In this document: one piece after another, positions 1 through 7,262 of the stretch
Position numbering within the stretch: position 1 is the first letter of the stretch
How the letters are laid out: every line of letters begins with the position of its first letter
From: DATBRG01 sp036560445
GTDB lineage: Bacteria > Pseudomonadota > Gammaproteobacteria > Burkholderiales > Methylophilaceae
DNA length: 64,000 nucleotides
Assembly (NCBI GenBank): GCA_036560445.1
Contig: DATBRG010000036.1
Span: forward strand, 34,194 to 98,193
Reading direction: 5' to 3'
The notes under the pieces: model-generated
Told to the model about the DNA's origin: nothing
Database searches by the model: none
The model's input: the letters and a program-made list of their open reading frames with translations, nothing else
Position numbers and translations under genes: made by a program

Positions 1-1448
1 GGGTAGAGTTGCTGAAGGCGAATCAGTTGCCAGCCGAGTTTAACGATAAGCTCGATATGCTGATTTACGAGCCTGATAAAAATACACCGGAATGGAAGGC
101 ACTGGAACAGGCGGCGGGTGATCTCAATCTAGGCCATATCAAATTGTTAGCCAATTGTGGTGCCATTCCCTCTGCTCATGATTATCACCTAGGTGCCTTC
201 CTGCGTGAGTATTTCCCGAAGGGCTCTGCTTTTCCGCCGCACGAGCCTGTGGCTGTGCCTGTAGACTTGATGCGAGCAGATGTCGCGGCTTTCAGCATCG
301 ATGACAGTACCACTACCGAAATTGACGACGCTTTCTCAGTACTAGTGCTGGCTAATGGCAATACCCGTGTAGGTATCCATATCGCTGCACCTGCGCTTGG
401 GATCAAGCCTGATACAGGACTGGATAATATTGTTACCCAGCGCCTCTCTACGGTTTATATGCCTGGCCACAAGATCACCATGCTGCCAGAGGCTGCAATT
501 GAGCCATTCAGCCTGAATGCCGGGGAGTGGCGACCGGCGTTATCTTTGTATCTCGAAGTGGCGCCGGATTTGAGTATTATCAATCGCGAGAGCAAGGTTG
601 AGCTAATTGAGATAGCGGATAACCTGCGTCACGATGAGCTTGAGCCTTATTTCAATGAAAACACACTGGAAACCGATAGTGGCCATCCCTATTGGCAGCG
701 TCTTTCGATGTTGTTCAAGCTTGCCGAGTCGCTGGAGAAAGCCCGTGGCAAGCATGACCCCAACCGTGCGCCACAAATCGACTACAATTTTTATGTAGAG
801 GATGGCAGAGTGCGCATCGTTAATCGTGAGCGTGGTTCGCCTATGGACAAACTGGTGGCCGAGCTCATGATAGAGGCTAACAATCAGTGGGGAGCGTTGC
901 TTGCGCAACATGATATTCCTGGCATCTACCGTGCGCAGAATGGTGGCAAGGTGTACATGACAGTGAATGCTGAACCACACCAAGGCTTGGGCGTGGCGCA
1001 ATATGCCTGGAGTACGTCGCCATTGCGCCGCGCGGTAGACCTTATAAATCAGAGGCAGATTATTGCGGTTGTGCAAAATAGCGCACCAGCCTATCCCAAG
1101 GGTAGTGAAGAGCTGACTACACTAATGCGCAATTTTGACCTGACTTATAATGCCTACAATGAATTCCAGACACGTATGGAGCGCTACTGGTGCCTGCAGT
1201 ACCTGATACAGGAAAGTTTGGTAGAGGTAACTGGCACAGTGTGGCGTGAGAATCTGGTCAGGCTGGATGACATTCCCTACATCACCAAGGTACATAGCTT
1301 GCCTGAAACACCGACAGCTAGCCGGGTGCGTCTGGAGATAAAACGCATAGACCCGCTCATGATGGAACTGGATACTCGTTTCAAGGCGCTAGAGGTTGCT
1401 GCTGATAATTCGGCCCCATTGCCTGAAACGGTAGCGGCGGAAGACTGA
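1..1448 (+). CDS. RNB-domain (RNase II family) exoribonuclease, 5'-truncated by the window edge
   Basis: The reading frame is open to the first base, so the amino end lies outside the window; the first in-window TTG (position 9) is not a convincing start. About 480 residues are visible. The RNB catalytic signature reads SIDDSTTTEIDDAF near residue 96, followed by an RNB fold with NRERGSPMDKLVAELMIEAN and STSPLRRAVDLINQRQ, the typical late RNB motifs. Family members degrade single-stranded RNA 3' to 5' with Mg2+ held by a cluster of aspartates. One of the four usual acidic positions is Glu rather than Asp (TEIDD instead of TEDMDD of E. coli RNase II). The stop codon overlaps the ATG of the next gene, implying co-transcription. 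Family is clear; exact subfamily is not. Confidence 0.85.
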   Translation, partial: VELLKANQLPAEFNDKLDMLIYEPDKNTPEWKALEQAAGDLNLGHIKLLANCGAIPSAHDYHLGAFLREYFPKGSAFPPHEPVAVPVDLMRADVAAFSIDDSTTTEIDDAFSVLVLANGNTRVGIHIAAPALGIKPDTGLDNIVTQRLSTVYMPGHKITMLPEAAIEPFSLNAGEWRPALSLYLEVAPDLSIINRESKVELIEIADNLRHDELEPYFNENTLETDSGHPYWQRLSMLFKLAESLEKARGKHDPNRAPQIDYNFYVEDGRVRIVNRERGSPMDKLVAELMIEANNQWGALLAQHDIPGIYRAQNGGKVYMTVNAEPHQGLGVAQYAWSTSPLRRAVDLINQRQIIAVVQNSAPAYPKGSEELTTLMRNFDLTYNAYNEFQTRMERYWCLQYLIQESLVEVTGTVWRENLVRLDDIPYITKVHSLPETPTASRVRLEIKRIDPLMMELDTRFKALEVAADNSAPLPETVAAED

Positions 1449-2251
1449 TGTTTCGTATAGGCACAAAAATCGCGCGCAGCATCCACCGTGATTTTGGGAA
1501 TGAAAGCAGCGTGGATGTCAGCGAGTCAGATGGTGTACGGGCGTTGCATCTGGGTAATGACACAGTGCAAAGCGCAATGCGTGTGAGGACGCCTTTTGAG
1601 CTGGAGCTTGCCTATACGCGTGGCATGATGGCATTTCTGCTGTTTGCCGAGAAAGTGGAATCTGTTTTGGCCATCGGTCTGGGTGGTGGGTCTGTGCCCA
1701 AGTATATTTATCATTACCTGCCACACATCAAAGCACGCGTACTTGAGATCAATCCACGCGTGATCCAGATTGCCCGCAGCCATTTTTATCTACCAGAGAA
1801 TGATGAGCGATTGGAAGTCATCGAAGGCGATGGGGTGGAGTACTTAAAGCAGCACTTGAATAATGCTCAAGTATTGATGATCGATGCTTTCGATAGCTTC
1901 GGCATACCAGATGATATGAACACCCAGGCTTTTTTTGACAGCTGCTTCGAGGCTTTAAAACTCGACGGTATGCTGCTGATCAACCTGTGGGGGTCGGATA
2001 AGAATTTCGATATCTATCTGCAGCGCATCGAACAAAGCTTTACGCAGCGCGTACTGATATTACCGACCGGGCGCCCAGGTAACATCGTTGTCATGGCTTT
2101 CAAGCGAACCCCGGGAGAACTGCGCTGGGCCAATTTACGTGAGCGGGCAAAAGTTCTCGAAGCCGAACACAAGATCGAGTTCCTGCAGTTTGTCGAAAAA
2201 CTGCGTGAGCACAATAACAGTACTAATAACCGGCTATTGCTGGAGACCTGA
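1448..2251 (+). CDS. Spermidine-synthase-fold protein (putative SAM/dcSAM-dependent transferase)
   Basis: The 267-residue product has the Rossmann core of the polyamine aminopropyltransferase family: VLAIGLGGGSVPK (cofactor loop, about residue 75), VLEINPRVI (acidic residue contacting ribose) and VIEGDGVEYL. The position that in true spermidine synthase carries the DSSDP substrate motif reads DAFDSFGIPD, so the substrate is probably not certain to be putrescine; a methyltransferase-like role is possible. The N-terminal beta-strand tetramerisation domain of SpeE is also reduced. ATG overlaps the preceding stop (TGATG), and the next gene begins three bases after its stop, so the three genes appear translationally linked. 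Confidence 0.75.
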   Translation: MFRIGTKIARSIHRDFGNESSVDVSESDGVRALHLGNDTVQSAMRVRTPFELELAYTRGMMAFLLFAEKVESVLAIGLGGGSVPKYIYHYLPHIKARVLEINPRVIQIARSHFYLPENDERLEVIEGDGVEYLKQHLNNAQVLMIDAFDSFGIPDDMNTQAFFDSCFEALKLDGMLLINLWGSDKNFDIYLQRIEQSFTQRVLILPTGRPGNIVVMAFKRTPGELRWANLRERAKVLEAEHKIEFLQFVEKLREHNNSTNNRLLLET

Positions 2252-2254
2252 TTT

Positions 2255-3418
2255 ATGAGCCAACATCAATTTTTTGCTACCTGCCCACGCGGGTTGGAGC
2301 AGCTTCTGCAAGATGAGCTGAAGTCTTTTGGGGCAGCTTCACTAGACCCGACCGATGGCGGAGTAGGTTTCGCGGGAGATTTTACACTGTGTTATCGCGC
2401 CAATCTTGAGAGCCGTATCGCCACACGCATCCTTTGGCGCTCAGGTAAGGGGCCGTACAAGACCGAAGACGATATTTACAATGCAGCTTACGCATTACCA
2501 TGGCCAAGCTGGTTTGGCGTAGGCCTCAATTTCATGGTGAAGGTCACGGCGACCAAGTCACCACTCAAGAGCCTGGAGTTCGTTACTCTGCGTATCAAGG
2601 ATGCGGTATGTGACAGGTTCCGTCAGGAAGTCGGCAGTCGCCCCTACATAGATACCAAGCAGCCTGATGTGAGGGTGCATGCTTATCTTACCGATAGCCT
2701 GTATGAGTTATTCGTTGATACCTCTGGTGCGGCGCTATTCCAGCGCGGCCTGCGGCGTGCCAGTATAGAGGCACCTCTACGTGAGAACCTGGCAGCTGGC
2801 ATACTCAAACTTTCTGGCTGGCAGCCGGGTACGCCATTGCTCGATCCTATGTGCGGTAGCGGCACATTCTTGCTCGAGGCAACAATGATGGCGTTGGATA
2901 TCGCACCGGGTAATGGCAGGAGTTTTGCTTTTGAAAAGCTGAAGAACTTTGATGCTGCTGCCTGGAAAAAGCTGCGCCAACAAGCATCGGACAGGGTCAA
3001 GCCAGTTAGTTTCCAGAAGATTTATGGCAGCGATAATGATTTACGTGCGGTGAGAGTAAGCAAGCAGAATCTTGAGCAGGCAGGCCTATTGCAGGCTGTG
3101 CAGCTGGCAAAGGTGGACTTTATGGAGGTCATTCCTCCGGCCGATCACGGCGTTCTGGTTGCAAATCCCCCTTACGGTATACGTATAGGTGAGGACGAAG
3201 AGCTGGCAGCGCTTTATCCCAAAATGGGTGAAGCGCTGAAACGCAAATTCGCTGGGTGGAACACCTATTTTCTGACTACAGACATGCGTTTGCCCAAGTT
3301 GATGCGGCTTACGCCATCCAAGCGTACGCCACTATTTAATGGGCCGCTGGAGTGTCGTTTATTCGAGATTAGAATGGTGGCGGGATCGAACCGGAAAGAG
3401 AAGGCAAAAGATGAGTGA
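2255..3418 (+). CDS. rlmL: RlmL-like 23S rRNA (guanine-N2)-methyltransferase with THUMP domain
   Basis: The 387-residue protein starts FFATCPRGLEQLLQDEL, the hallmark of the YcbY/RlmL N-terminal half, followed by a THUMP RNA-binding region (about residues 45-155), then a UPF0020 methyltransferase domain with LLDPMCGSGTFLLEA (SAM site, about residue 193) and VANPPYGIRIG (NPPY catalytic motif, about residue 305). It lacks the C-terminal RlmK half found fused in E. coli RlmL, which is usual outside Enterobacteria. The expected reaction is N2-methylation of a guanine in 23S rRNA (G2445 in E. coli). A GGAG ribosome site precedes the ATG by about ten bases. Its end overlaps the next gene by eight bases. 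Confidence 0.85.
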   Translation: MSQHQFFATCPRGLEQLLQDELKSFGAASLDPTDGGVGFAGDFTLCYRANLESRIATRILWRSGKGPYKTEDDIYNAAYALPWPSWFGVGLNFMVKVTATKSPLKSLEFVTLRIKDAVCDRFRQEVGSRPYIDTKQPDVRVHAYLTDSLYELFVDTSGAALFQRGLRRASIEAPLRENLAAGILKLSGWQPGTPLLDPMCGSGTFLLEATMMALDIAPGNGRSFAFEKLKNFDAAAWKKLRQQASDRVKPVSFQKIYGSDNDLRAVRVSKQNLEQAGLLQAVQLAKVDFMEVIPPADHGVLVANPPYGIRIGEDEELAALYPKMGEALKRKFAGWNTYFLTTDMRLPKLMRLTPSKRTPLFNGPLECRLFEIRMVAGSNRKEKAKDE

Positions 3419-3764
3419 CTCACTGGATGAACTAAGAGCGCGTATCAACGAATTTGTACGAGAACGCGACTGGCAGCAGTTCCACTCACCGAAGAATCTG
3501 GCGATGGCAATGATCGTCGAAGCCGCCGAACTGGTTGAGCACTTCCAGTGGGATACCGCGGAAGAGAGCTACAAGCTGTCACCAGAAAAGCGAGAACAGG
3601 TCAGCCATGAGCTGGCGGATACTTTTGTTTACTTGCTGCGTATCTCAGAAGTGACGGGCATTGATTTGATCGCTGCGGCTAATAGTAAGATCGAACTCAA
3701 CGCAAGGAAGTACCCTGTAGATAAAGCGCGTGGCAGTAACGCCAAATATACGGCCTACGAATAG
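3411..3764 (+). CDS. MazG-like nucleotide pyrophosphohydrolase (RS21-C6/dCTPase type)
   Basis: Using the ATG at 3411 gives 117 residues beginning MSDSLDELRARINEFV; a longer frame opens at 3339 but lies inside the upstream methyltransferase gene and adds no conserved sequence. The all-alpha MazG core is visible: FHSPKNLAMAMIVEAAELVEHFQW supplies the EAAEL metal site, and HELADTFVYLLRI the ExxD-like second site. Family members hydrolyse non-canonical or excess nucleoside triphosphates (often dCTP) to monophosphate and pyrophosphate, a housecleaning role. It overlaps the rlmL stop by eight bases and is the last gene of the run, ending at a strong hairpin. Confidence 0.85.
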   Translation: MSDSLDELRARINEFVRERDWQQFHSPKNLAMAMIVEAAELVEHFQWDTAEESYKLSPEKREQVSHELADTFVYLLRISEVTGIDLIAAANSKIELNARKYPVDKARGSNAKYTAYE

Positions 3765-3780
3765 ATTAAAGAATAAATAA

Positions 3781-3806
3781 AAAGCCCAGCATATGCTGGG
3801 CTTTTT
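3781..3806. terminator. Bidirectional rho-independent terminator
   Basis: A perfect stem AAAGCCCAGC/GCTGGGCTTT with a short AT-containing centre is flanked by an A-run on the left and a T-run on the right. It lies 16 bases after the pyrophosphohydrolase stop and 24 bases from the stop of the convergent tpx gene, so it can serve both strands. Confidence 0.9.
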
Positions 3807-3830
3807 GATAACAACTTGTCTTAAAACTGA

Positions 3831-4337
3831 TTACTTCAATGCGGCAAGTGCTGCATCATAATCAGGCTCATCAGCAATTTCGCCTACCAATTGGCTATGC
3901 AATACCTTGTTGTTCTCATCCAGCACGACCACCGCACGAGTCAATAAGCCCGCCAGGCTGCTATCTTTGATCAGCACGCCATAGCTTTCACCAAAGCCAG
4001 CGGTATTGCGGAAGCTGGATAGATTGACCACGTTTTCAATACCTTCTGCTGCGCAAAAACGTCCTTGCGCGAAAGGCAAATCAGCAGAGATATTCACGAC
4101 TACGGTGTTGTTCAGTGCGGCGGCACTTTTGTTGAACGCACGTACGGACATTGCGCAGGTTGGGGTGTCAATGCTGGGGAATATATTAAGTACTTTGCGT
4201 TTGCCAGAAAAGCTGGCCAGATTGGTATCAGCGCGCGCTTTGTCTGCCAGCTTGAAATCAGGTGCAGTTTGGCCTTTCTTTGGTAGATCGCCTGCAACTT
4301 GAACTGGATTGCCTTTCAGGGTAACGGTACTAGTCAT
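3831..4337 (-). CDS. tpx: Thiol peroxidase Tpx (atypical 2-Cys peroxiredoxin)
   Basis: The 168-residue product matches Tpx over its full length. The peroxidatic cysteine is Cys61 in FPSIDTPTCAMSVR and the resolving cysteine is Cys95 in GRFCAAEGIENV, the same numbering as the E. coli enzyme. Family members reduce alkyl hydroperoxides and H2O2 using thioredoxin, in the cytoplasm or periplasm depending on species; no signal peptide is present here. The gene stands alone between a shared terminator and a divergent-free upstream region, with an AAAGGA ribosome site about ten bases before the ATG. Confidence 0.95.
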   Translation of the reverse strand: MTSTVTLKGNPVQVAGDLPKKGQTAPDFKLADKARADTNLASFSGKRKVLNIFPSIDTPTCAMSVRAFNKSAAALNNTVVVNISADLPFAQGRFCAAEGIENVVNLSSFRNTAGFGESYGVLIKDSSLAGLLTRAVVVLDENNKVLHSQLVGEIADEPDYDAALAALK

Positions 4338-4410
4338 TTTTGATGTCCTTTGTTAGTTATGAGATTAAGGTTAAACAGCTATATTCATCGATTCGGAATT
4401 ACCTATCAGT

Positions 4411-4442
4411 AAAACAAAAACGCCCTGTGAATCTTAAGGGCG
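4411..4442 (-). terminator. Rho-independent terminator of the FIST gene
   Basis: On the minus strand a CGCCCT/AGGGCG stem (4421-4442) with a ten-base loop is followed by a T-rich run complementary to AAAACAAAAA. It lies about 35 bases beyond the stop of the minus-strand FIST gene. Confidence 0.75.
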
Positions 4443-4476
4443 TAATTGTATAAAAAGTCATGACAAGCCGACGAAA

Positions 4477-5640
4477 CTAGGCCAGCATATTTTCACTCAG
4501 ATAACCAATCGTCATGGTCTGGTTGTGAAAGACACTGTCATTGGTGTTGGGGCGTGGTGCGATCTCACCATATGAATAGAAGCCAGTGAGTGATGTTTGT
4601 GGGCCGAGTATCTGTTTCACTTCCTTAATCTCATCGGAAGTCTGTTCTGCCATTACACCCTTGCGGCCCACACAGCTAACACATAACGCCAAGCCGGTTT
4701 GGTTGGTCGAGGTCTCGGTAAGATTGCCAGTCACCAGGTGTGCGGCCTCGCCAGCGCCTTCTACGAGGCGGTCGTGGTTGGTCTGGCACATACGTATAGT
4801 GGAGCCTTCATCGACATTACCAAAGAAACTTACGCTGTTGTTCGCGGTGTCAATTGCACCCAGGGTGCGAATCTTTTCAACGTCGCGTTTACCCTTCTCA
4901 ATCACTGCAAATGGGAATTTAAGGCCGGTTCCAGGCAACCCCTTGGCGTAGTGCTCGCCAATATACATACGATACAAAGGCAGTGCGGGCTTGCCATCCA
5001 TTTCATATACGACATTCTTTTCGGAGCGTGTCACAGTGCGTGGCGGGCCGTATGGTTTCCAGCCACCAAGGGCACCGGTCGCTGTGATGAGGCTGTTGCC
5101 GTAAAGGCCTATGGCGATTACTAAATTGTCGGAGATGGTATCGTTGAACAACTGTAGGGTTTTAGTAAAGGTAGCACCATCGCCAGCCATACCGCCAAAT
5201 AACGGAATCGATTCTCCCAGGATGCTCTGGAATCCTAGTACTAATTCTTCGCCGTTCACATTGAGCCCGTCGGCAAATATCATCACTGTACGTAAGCTAT
5301 CGGCCTTGAGTTGCTTTGCCAGCCCAGCACCAGTATCAAAAGAGCTTTGCATTCCGCTGATCTTCACATGAGCAACACGCTGCATGGTTTTTTCCCACAG
5401 GATTGCGCTGATTTGCAGGCTGTCGTCCATTACACCGCCAGCATTAATCTCGCCAGAAGTGGTGCAACCAACGATTTGTGCCGTGGGATAGCGCTCTTTC
5501 AGGTAACTAGCCAGCTTGGCTTCATTAAATCTTTTTACTGAGCCAAACACCAATACCAAATTAGCATTTGGCAAAGGGGAAGATGAAGGCAGGTCTTTAA
5601 GCGTCATCTTGGCAGTAATGAATTCTTGTCTTATCAGCAT
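4477..5640 (-). CDS. FIST-domain sensory protein
   Basis: The 387-residue soluble protein has the FIST_N/FIST_C layout: LVLVFGSVKRF, IVGCTTSGEI, MIFADGLNVNGEELVLGFQSIL, PLFGGMAGDGATF in the N-terminal half, and LPLYRMYIGEHYAKGLPG, FPFAVIE plus ALCVSCVGRKGVMAEQTSDEI and GFYSYGEIAPRP in the C-terminal half. These match the small-ligand-binding FIST module known from signalling proteins. There is no transmembrane segment and no fused output domain. It is transcribed away from the pilGHIJL chemosensory operon directly next to it; FIST genes often sit beside chemotaxis genes, so it may feed a cytoplasmic signal to them (inference). A GGGAA ribosome site precedes the ATG. Confidence 0.85.
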   Translation of the reverse strand: MLIRQEFITAKMTLKDLPSSSPLPNANLVLVFGSVKRFNEAKLASYLKERYPTAQIVGCTTSGEINAGGVMDDSLQISAILWEKTMQRVAHVKISGMQSSFDTGAGLAKQLKADSLRTVMIFADGLNVNGEELVLGFQSILGESIPLFGGMAGDGATFTKTLQLFNDTISDNLVIAIGLYGNSLITATGALGGWKPYGPPRTVTRSEKNVVYEMDGKPALPLYRMYIGEHYAKGLPGTGLKFPFAVIEKGKRDVEKIRTLGAIDTANNSVSFFGNVDEGSTIRMCQTNHDRLVEGAGEAAHLVTGNLTETSTNQTGLALCVSCVGRKGVMAEQTSDEIKEVKQILGPQTSLTGFYSYGEIAPRPNTNDSVFHNQTMTIGYLSENMLA

Positions 5641-5823
5641 GATATTTTTCCCAAGGCACCGCTTACGTAGAGCGGTAAGTTTTATAAATTAGCTTTTTAG
5701 AATTTCTTATTATTTTTTTATTATTCTAGTTTACTCAGACTAATGTGCAAGCGGTAAACAAACCAATTCATATTTAACCCCTTTGTAATGAGATTGACAA
5801 CCCATCTTTTTAATTGAATGGTC

Positions 5824-5853
5824 TTGCGCCCGCTTGAATTCTCTGGATAGAAT
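5824..5853 (+). promoter_or_regulatory. Candidate sigma-70 promoter of the pil-chp operon
   Basis: TTGCGC (5824-5829) and TAGAAT (5848-5853) are separated by 18 bases and lie about 64 bases before the pilG start. The stretch also contains, nearer the FIST start, overlapping inverted repeats (ACCGCT/AGCGGT at 5658-5676) that could be an operator for the divergent gene. Based on consensus match only. Confidence 0.4.
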
Positions 5854-5916
5854 GGTATTAGAAGGCAAGTGGTGTTAGGCTTCACATACAAGCGGTGCAC
5901 TAAAAGGGGAGGCAAG

Positions 5917-6327
5917 GTGGGGGAAACCAATCTAGCAGGTGTGAAAGTGATGGTCATTGACGACAGTAATACCATCCGTCGCAGTGCAGAGATATTCCTC
6001 AAGCAGTCCGGCTGTGAGGTTATTCTGGCTGAGGATGGCTTTGATGCCCTATCAAAGATTGCAAGCGAATTGCCGGATGTCATTTTCGTTGACATCATGA
6101 TGCCGCGCCTTGATGGCTACCAAACTTGTTCCCTGATCAAACGCAACCCTAGATTCAAATCCACTCCAGTCATCATGCTTTCCAGCAAGGATGGTCTGTT
6201 TGACCGTGCTCGTGGCCGCATGGTCGGCTCGGATCAATACCTTACTAAACCATTTACCCAAGAGTCTCTGTTAGAGGCGGTCAACACATACGCTTCTGCA
6301 GGACAGAACAATTCTGAGGCGGACTAA
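5917..6327 (+). CDS. pilG: Twitching motility response regulator PilG
   Basis: A single CheY-like receiver. The GTG at 5917 is preferred because AGGGGAGG lies just upstream and the product then starts MGETNLAGVKVMVIDDS, matching the short N-terminus of PilG; a longer frame from 5869 has no ribosome site. Acidic pocket DD at the start of the fold, phosphoacceptor Asp59 in IIFVDIMMPRLDG-type sequence, and Lys in YLTKPF are all present. The stretch PVIMLSSKDGLFDRARGRMVGSDQYL is characteristic of PilG. In other bacteria PilG promotes pilus extension downstream of the ChpA/PilL kinase. First gene of the pilGHIJL operon. Confidence 0.93.
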   Translation: MGETNLAGVKVMVIDDSNTIRRSAEIFLKQSGCEVILAEDGFDALSKIASELPDVIFVDIMMPRLDGYQTCSLIKRNPRFKSTPVIMLSSKDGLFDRARGRMVGSDQYLTKPFTQESLLEAVNTYASAGQNNSEAD

Positions 6328-6330
6328 ATT

Positions 6331-6699
6331 ATGGCTATAACTAAAATTCTTGTTGTTGATGACTCGGCTACAGATCGTTTTTTTCTGACGGAGCTACTCG
6401 AGAAAGCCGGATATACCGTGACGAGTGCGGAGAATGGCGAAGAGTGCCTAGCCAAAGTAGATATTGATATGCCGGATCTTGTCGTAATGGACGTCATTAT
6501 GCCTGGTTTGAATGGCTTTCAGACTACGCGAGCGCTATCAAAGAATGAAAAAACCGCGCATATTCCAGTGATTATGTGTACTGGTAAGGAGCAGGCTACC
6601 GATCGATTGTGGGCGCTCCGGCAGGGTGCTAAAGACTGCGTTATCAAGCCAGTGGTTGGTGAAGAGTTGCTGAGCAAAATTAAGGCGCTGGATGTTTAA
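6331..6699 (+). CDS. pilH: Twitching motility response regulator PilH
   Basis: This 122-residue single receiver starts MAITKILVVDDSATDRFFLTELLEKAGY, has phosphoacceptor Asp54 in VVMDVIMPGLNG, a conserved Thr in MCTGK, and Lys in CVIKPV. DSATDR and QTTRALSKN are typical of PilH, the second CheY-like regulator of the Chp pathway, linked to pilus retraction or acting as a phosphate sink. It begins three bases after the pilG stop and its own stop abuts the pilI ATG, so translation is probably coupled. Confidence 0.92.
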   Translation: MAITKILVVDDSATDRFFLTELLEKAGYTVTSAENGEECLAKVDIDMPDLVVMDVIMPGLNGFQTTRALSKNEKTAHIPVIMCTGKEQATDRLWALRQGAKDCVIKPVVGEELLSKIKALDV

Positions 6700-7221
6700 A
6701 TGGCCAGAACAAAACTCAATCTTCAGGCTTATCAGCAAGACATTCTAGCCAGACTGAAAAGTCTGTCCGAGAGTGGTCGTGCCCCTGCTTCATCCAAGCT
6801 CGGGGTTAAGATAGGTAATGTCGATTGGTTGATATCACTGGCCGATATCAGTGAAGTTTTACCGGTGCCCGAAATAATGCCAGTGCCACTTACGCAACCA
6901 TGGTTCATGGGTATGGCGAATGTGCGCGGCAACCTTTACGCATTAACAGATTTGGCAGGGTATTTAGGAAATCCTCCGACAGTTGTTACCTCAGAAAGTC
7001 GTATATTGCTGGCGCATGGACAGTTTGGGATCAACTCAGGACTGCTGGTGGATCGTTTGATTGGTTTGCGTAATCTGGAAGACATGCAACACGAAAAGAA
7101 TGTTGGCGACAAGCCTGTTTGGCAGCTTGAGCGCTACAAAGATGCAGATGGTCAAATTTGGGATGAGTTGGATATTGGCATGTTGTTAACCCAAAGTGAG
7201 TTTATGCAGGTTGCGGCTTAA
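6700..7221 (+). CDS. pilI: CheW-like adaptor PilI
   Basis: The 173-residue product is a stand-alone CheW domain: KLGVKIGNVDWLISLADISEVLPVPEIMPVPLTQPWFMGMANVRGNLYALTD contains the expected WxxGxxNxRG-like motif, and GLLVDRLIGLRNLEDM the second subdomain. CheW proteins bridge the chemoreceptor (PilJ) and the histidine kinase (PilL/ChpA). The ATG follows the pilH TAA without a gap. Order pilG-pilH-pilI-pilJ supports the name. Confidence 0.92.
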   Translation: MARTKLNLQAYQQDILARLKSLSESGRAPASSKLGVKIGNVDWLISLADISEVLPVPEIMPVPLTQPWFMGMANVRGNLYALTDLAGYLGNPPTVVTSESRILLAHGQFGINSGLLVDRLIGLRNLEDMQHEKNVGDKPVWQLERYKDADGQIWDELDIGMLLTQSEFMQVAA

Positions 7222-7262
7222 CTGTATTAACAGTTGGGTCTTATGAAAATGAGGGGGCAGTG

